Positions 60,181 through 64,000 of a stretch of DNA of 64,000 nt are shown piece after piece. The notes under the pieces were generated by a model. That model worked only from the letters and a program-made list of their open reading frames with translations. It ran no database searches and had not been told where the DNA came from. Positions within the stretch are counted from its first letter, which is position 1; each line of letters begins with the position of its first letter. A program made the translations under genes and the position numbers. Source of the DNA: Pachypanchax playfairii (taxonomy: Eukaryota > Chordata > Actinopteri > Cyprinodontiformes > Aplocheilidae); the NCBI GenBank assembly GCA_006937955.1, contig SSNP01000001.1, positions 1,967,139-2,031,138 on the forward strand. Reading direction: 5' to 3'.

Positions 60181-62445
60181 AGTTTCTCTTACTAAAAGGC
60201 CAATACATCCTCGATATCCATAGCTTGAACTCATTAGTGATACCACCACGACATAAAAGAAGCAAGTTGCATGTTCTCACTTTTTAAAGTCCTGCTAAGT
60301 TTCCCACCTCTGGCGATCCACAACACTCTAACCAGCGTTTAAGCTACACACTGAATGATCTGGCTCACTGCCAACACAAAAGCAGCACCGGGAACATGTT
60401 TCTGTCAACTTTATGTTCGAAAATGACGTAGTTACCGATTGCTGCCATTCTTATTTGTGGGATGTGATGACATCGCTGTTATAACTAGCGTAAACATGTC
60501 TGTGCTTGATTAAATTGTTGGCTGAATTCTCAGAGAAGCATGAATGAAAAGCATACAAAGCTGTGTGTATTCCTTAGAAGTGTTAATCTAATTACATCAG
60601 TTCTGACTGGCTAATCTTTTACTTAGCTTAGCCTAGCATCTGTAACAAGTTCAGAGTTTGGGTAGTTTTGGGTGTTTTATTTTGCTGCTGAATTGGTAGT
60701 TGGATGTCAAATCAGTATTTAGTGAAATGAAAACAACCGGTGATGCTATTAAAAGTAAACACAGTCAAATCAAGAGCTGCACGTCACTTTCTCATGCCAC
60801 TGTTGGCTATGAAAGTCTGGACATTTCAAAAATGTTCAAGTACCACTGACAGTAAGCCAAACTCTATTGTCTCTCCTGCTTGGTGATTAAAATGAATCAT
60901 TCCTGTTATGACTGACTGACCCGTTTTACTTCCGCTCCTTCCTCCAAGAAGGCTGAAATACTTTCATAGAAAGAGGCAGTTGTCAGTGGTGGATGATTAT
61001 GTACTTTGCCCAAAAATTGAGTTTAAATAGCTCGAAATGTCTTTTTGTTCTTAAATAATGTGAATTTTGTTTTCATTTTGAGTTCCTTGAGAGATCCAGC
61101 CAGCCATTTGATCAACACAACCAGACATAGTTCTTCTCACGAAAGTAACCACTCTAGATTTAGTTTGACTTTTAGAACTGCAGCACATATACATATTTTT
61201 ATTGCCTTCAACATTAGATGCAGGGAGGGTTTGGTTAATTTTAAAGGTAGATTTGATCAAGTTGTCATCATGACTTTACTGTTTTTTTGTGTATCAGCTG
61301 TCAAGTGTTGCAAGAAGATCCTCAAAAAAGATTGAGGACAGATTGTACAAATAGATAACAGCTCATTCTTGAACATTAAGGTCATTTTAAGGCCCTGTTT
61401 GGTACATTTGACAGATATTCAAAAAGTACTCAGCAACTATGATCATCTTGCCAGAGATTAATGAAATTTGCAGGATTTTTGTATTGAGACAAACACCTCA
61501 GTTGCAGGTGATCTATATTTTTGAAGTAGTCCATATCTAACCACATAAACCAACAGCAGTTCACAAAAACACTGAATCACATTAATGAACAGACTCGAAC
61601 AGTTTTCACATATTCAAGAGAGGTTGCTCTAAAAACTGAGGAATTATTCTGTTAAACTTAAAGACTTTTCGTTTAGTCCCTAAACTCACATGATTTGTTG
61701 AATGCTGCTGCTCCTAATCAGAAAAGGTGGCAGAACACAAGACGTCTTTACAGCTCTGAAGTCATTTTACAAGCTCTGGTAGCGCCAGCATGATTGCAAG
61801 AAGTTCTGCTTTATGTAAACCTATAAAAAAAATTTGCCCAATCTTTCCGCAGGGATTCGAGACTGTGTTACCATTTGTAGAACCGTGAGCATGAAATATG
61901 TTCTTTTGCATTGCCTAAAGGAGTTTTCAAATCTCACTTCCTTTGAAAAATGTGCAATCTTGACTGTTTGTCAACTCATCGTGAAGAAACTGGACACAAC
62001 CCAGTCCCTTCAGGTGCTTTGTCATGATGTTCATCCTGACACATTGTGGTGGTAGTCCTGGGGAGACAGCTTTCCAAAGAAGCCAATTTTATTTAAACTA
62101 AAGCAAAACTTAAGAAAAGATCAGTGATGGGGAGGAATTGTTACAGTCTTTGGATCCTTTCTAATCACAGCATTTTTATATTTGTTACTGACAGGCTTTG
62201 TTGTTTTAGTCCATTTTCTTTTTATCAACATGGTTTTAGTTTAGTTTATTTTCCCTCCTTGTGTCATGGTTTATTGTTTCTCTTAACTCCCTTAGTTGTT
62301 CAGCCTTACACACATTCAACATCTGTCATCTTCTCACCTGCTCAACGATCACTCTTCCCAGCCAGAGCCAGCACACAGAGCAGTTCTAGATCTATCAACG
62401 TGGGGCGGGGCTACCCATCACATCTACACATAGATCTGGAAGAGC

Positions 62446-62554
62446 CAGGTTACCAGTTTCCTCCCACAGACCAAAAACATGCATGTTAGGTTAACTGGCA
62501 ACTTCAAATTGACCTGATTTACGAGTCAGATCATGTAAATAGTTGTCTCTATGT
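62446..62554 (+). mobile_element. L2/SINE-type 3' tail, left part, interrupted
   Basis: GTTTCCTCCCACAGACCAAA, CATGCATGTTAGGTTAACTG and GTTGTCTCTATGT in the usual order. The sequence breaks at 62554 and resumes at 63056. Confidence 0.75.
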
Positions 62555-63044
62555 ATTAGCGGAACAAATCAGACAGAGCCGGGAGGGGGGCGGAGCAAAT
62601 GATCGGGCACTTAGATGACGAGTTTTACCCAACAATGCACTTGGATGCAAAATTGGTGATTAACTTGTAAATTTGCACGTCATAAAGCTCAATGTGAGAG
62701 TGAAAATAAAGCCAGTGATGCAGGACAACATTTTATTCAATATTTTACACCTATTACATCACTAAATTCAGTCTTTCTTGTAAAGCTTTTAGCAACCATC
62801 ACTCAAACCTGACTGAGCAACGCATATAAACCCTGCATGAATCTGAATTTTGTTTGCAATCGGAACCCAAACTCCATTCTCCGCTGAGTGGGAATTATAA
62901 ACGGGCCCGTGTTCTCGCCTGTCTTCACCAGTTTTTTCAGATGTGGAAGAGGCCCGTCTCTCATGTCATACTTCTAAGCCGGGCCCCTCTGATGTCCGGG
63001 CCGGGGGTGTACCGTTCTCCCAGCCCCCCCTGAAGCCCCGCCCC
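62555..63044. mobile_element. About 490-bp insertion of unknown type with an 11-bp target duplication
   Basis: TGTCTCTATGT is present at both edges (62544-62554 and 63045-63055), and the L2-type tail continues exactly across it. The insert has GC-rich ends (GGGAGGGGGGCGGAGC on the left; GCCCCGCCCC on the right, roughly inverse) but no clear terminal repeat and no poly-A. An 11-bp duplication would fit retrotransposition or a Mutator-like element. Confidence 0.6.
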
Positions 63045-63055
63045 TGTCTCTATGT

Positions 63056-63178
63056 GAACGTGATGGACTGGTGACCTGTTCATGGTGTACACCTCCTTTC
63101 ACCCAATGCTGGAAATAGGCACAAGCCCCTCCTGTGACCATGAGCAGGAATAAGTGGGTATGAATGAATAGATGGAGC
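63056..63178 (+). mobile_element. L2/SINE-type 3' tail, right part
   Basis: GTGATGGACTGGTGACCTGT, then CACCCAATGCTGGAAATAGG and GAATGAATAGATGGA, the standard end of this tail. Confidence 0.75.
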
Positions 63179-63382
63179 AAATTTACAAAGGTAAAAACTT
63201 AAAATGTAAGAGACAGTGAGTGTTTTTATGCATTAAGTTAAAAGAGAAATTGGCTTATCATTATTTACAAGCTTTTATGCAATGTCAGTCTTGATACATC
63301 AGCTGCTAACTTTGTTTATTGCACCTCTTCAAACCTTCAGCTGCTCAGGAAAGACAAATACGTAACTCAAATTAAAGTTTTT

Positions 63383-63803
63383 TTAAAGAGGCCCTTCCAT
63401 TAAAAATGTTTTTTGTTAGTATTCGGCAGCTCCCGCAGTTGAAACCACGCCTAGCATGTGGCTCGCTAAAAGCTGTAGCATAATACGTAGCAAACAGGAA
63501 GACAGGACGTCTGACGTTGCCATACACAGCAGGAAACAGCATACTTTGCTCTGATAGGCTTGTTTGTTAGCCAATCAGAGTCCAGCAAATTTGAATAATG
63601 AATATGAACGAGCTTCTACCAAAGCCTGACGAAGCAGCCTTACAGAAGGAGCCGGAACCACCCGAATTTTAACGCAGACAGAATGAAAGGTCTGTTAATC
63701 AGTGTTTCCTGATGTTTTTTAGATATAAAATGTTTCATATTACAAGTTAATACTTAAGAAATAACCACAAAGTCCTGAAATGTGTATGAAATGGCCTCTT
63801 TAA
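63383..63803 (-). mobile_element. MITE family F3, copy 4
   Basis: TTAAAGAGGCCCTTCCATTA at the left and ATGGCCTCTTTAA at the right; both ends are intact. It lacks about 130 bases next to the left end, including the ATGAAG|GTAAGA part of the other full copies. Confidence 0.85.
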
Positions 63804-64000
63804 GAAACGACAACATGTTCATTTATTCAATAAAGTTTAGCAGTTTGTTTATTCAGCCTCTATTTTTATTAAAGTTTAATCATAATGTGAATTTCAGGGG
63901 GTGGAAAATGTGGCAAACGGACCAGACTGATGTGAGAAGATGGATATATGAACAGCTTTGTGGACTTGACTACTTGGCACACACTGGATACGCCCCACTG

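Larger units (their letters stand above)
36780..64000. other. Gene-free region downstream of hlx1
   Basis: About 27 kb in which I recognise no host gene on either strand. The named features inside are mobile elements, simple repeats and a few unique blocks listed separately as possible regulatory elements. Long frames such as 48638-48898 (+), 57444-57773 (+) and 61045-61335 (+) resemble nothing known to me and have no splice or codon support. A gene-free flank is typical for a developmental regulator. Confidence 0.55.

Overview
The window looks like a piece of a teleost fish chromosome. It is AT-rich, its genes are spliced with GT-AG introns, and it holds three recognisable vertebrate genes separated by long non-coding stretches full of fish-type DNA transposons, MITEs, tRNA-derived SINEs and L2-like LINE debris. 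It is not bacterial: nearly all the other open frames are short chance frames. The species cannot be fixed from the sequence; a ray-finned, probably percomorph, fish is the best guess.

Layout. (1) 1-4388: the end of intron 1 and the last coding exon (3472-4388, +) of the acid-sensitive two-pore potassium channel KCNK3/TASK-1; exon 1 lies outside the window. (2) 4389-22123: 3' region and intergenic DNA with several transposons, including an apparently intact Tc1-like element (15251-16853, 340-aa transposase) nested in a TTAA-bounded MITE that abuts a second MITE. (3) 22124-25911 (+): slc35f6, complete, six coding exons, 377 aa. (4) 25912-33466: 3'UTR and intergenic DNA with an hAT-like element, a candidate CTCF site and an assembly gap inside a poly-C tract. 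(5) 33467-36185 (+): the homeobox gene hlx1, complete, four coding exons, 383 aa. (6) 36186-64000: about 28 kb with no recognisable host gene. It holds repeats (a three-level nested insertion with a 22-unit minisatellite, a Harbinger remnant, LINE and SINE pieces, four copies across the window of one MITE family) and several unique, moderately GC-rich blocks that could be regulatory elements of hlx1.

The three host genes do not form a pathway: a plasma-membrane K+ channel, a lysosomal/mitochondrial DMT-family transporter-like protein and a developmental transcription factor. KCNK3-SLC35F6 in the same order and orientation matches human 2p23.3. hlx1 next to them does not match human, where HLX is on 1q41.

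The most notable pattern is in the mobile DNA. Five non-autonomous families have TTAA at their ends. Several keep what looks like the 5' end of a lost autonomous parent: an ATG, a short coding segment and a splice-donor-like site. One segment carries the N-terminal part of a RecQ-like helicase with its Walker A motif, and another carries a basic nuclear-localisation-like peptide. I found no convincing new host system.
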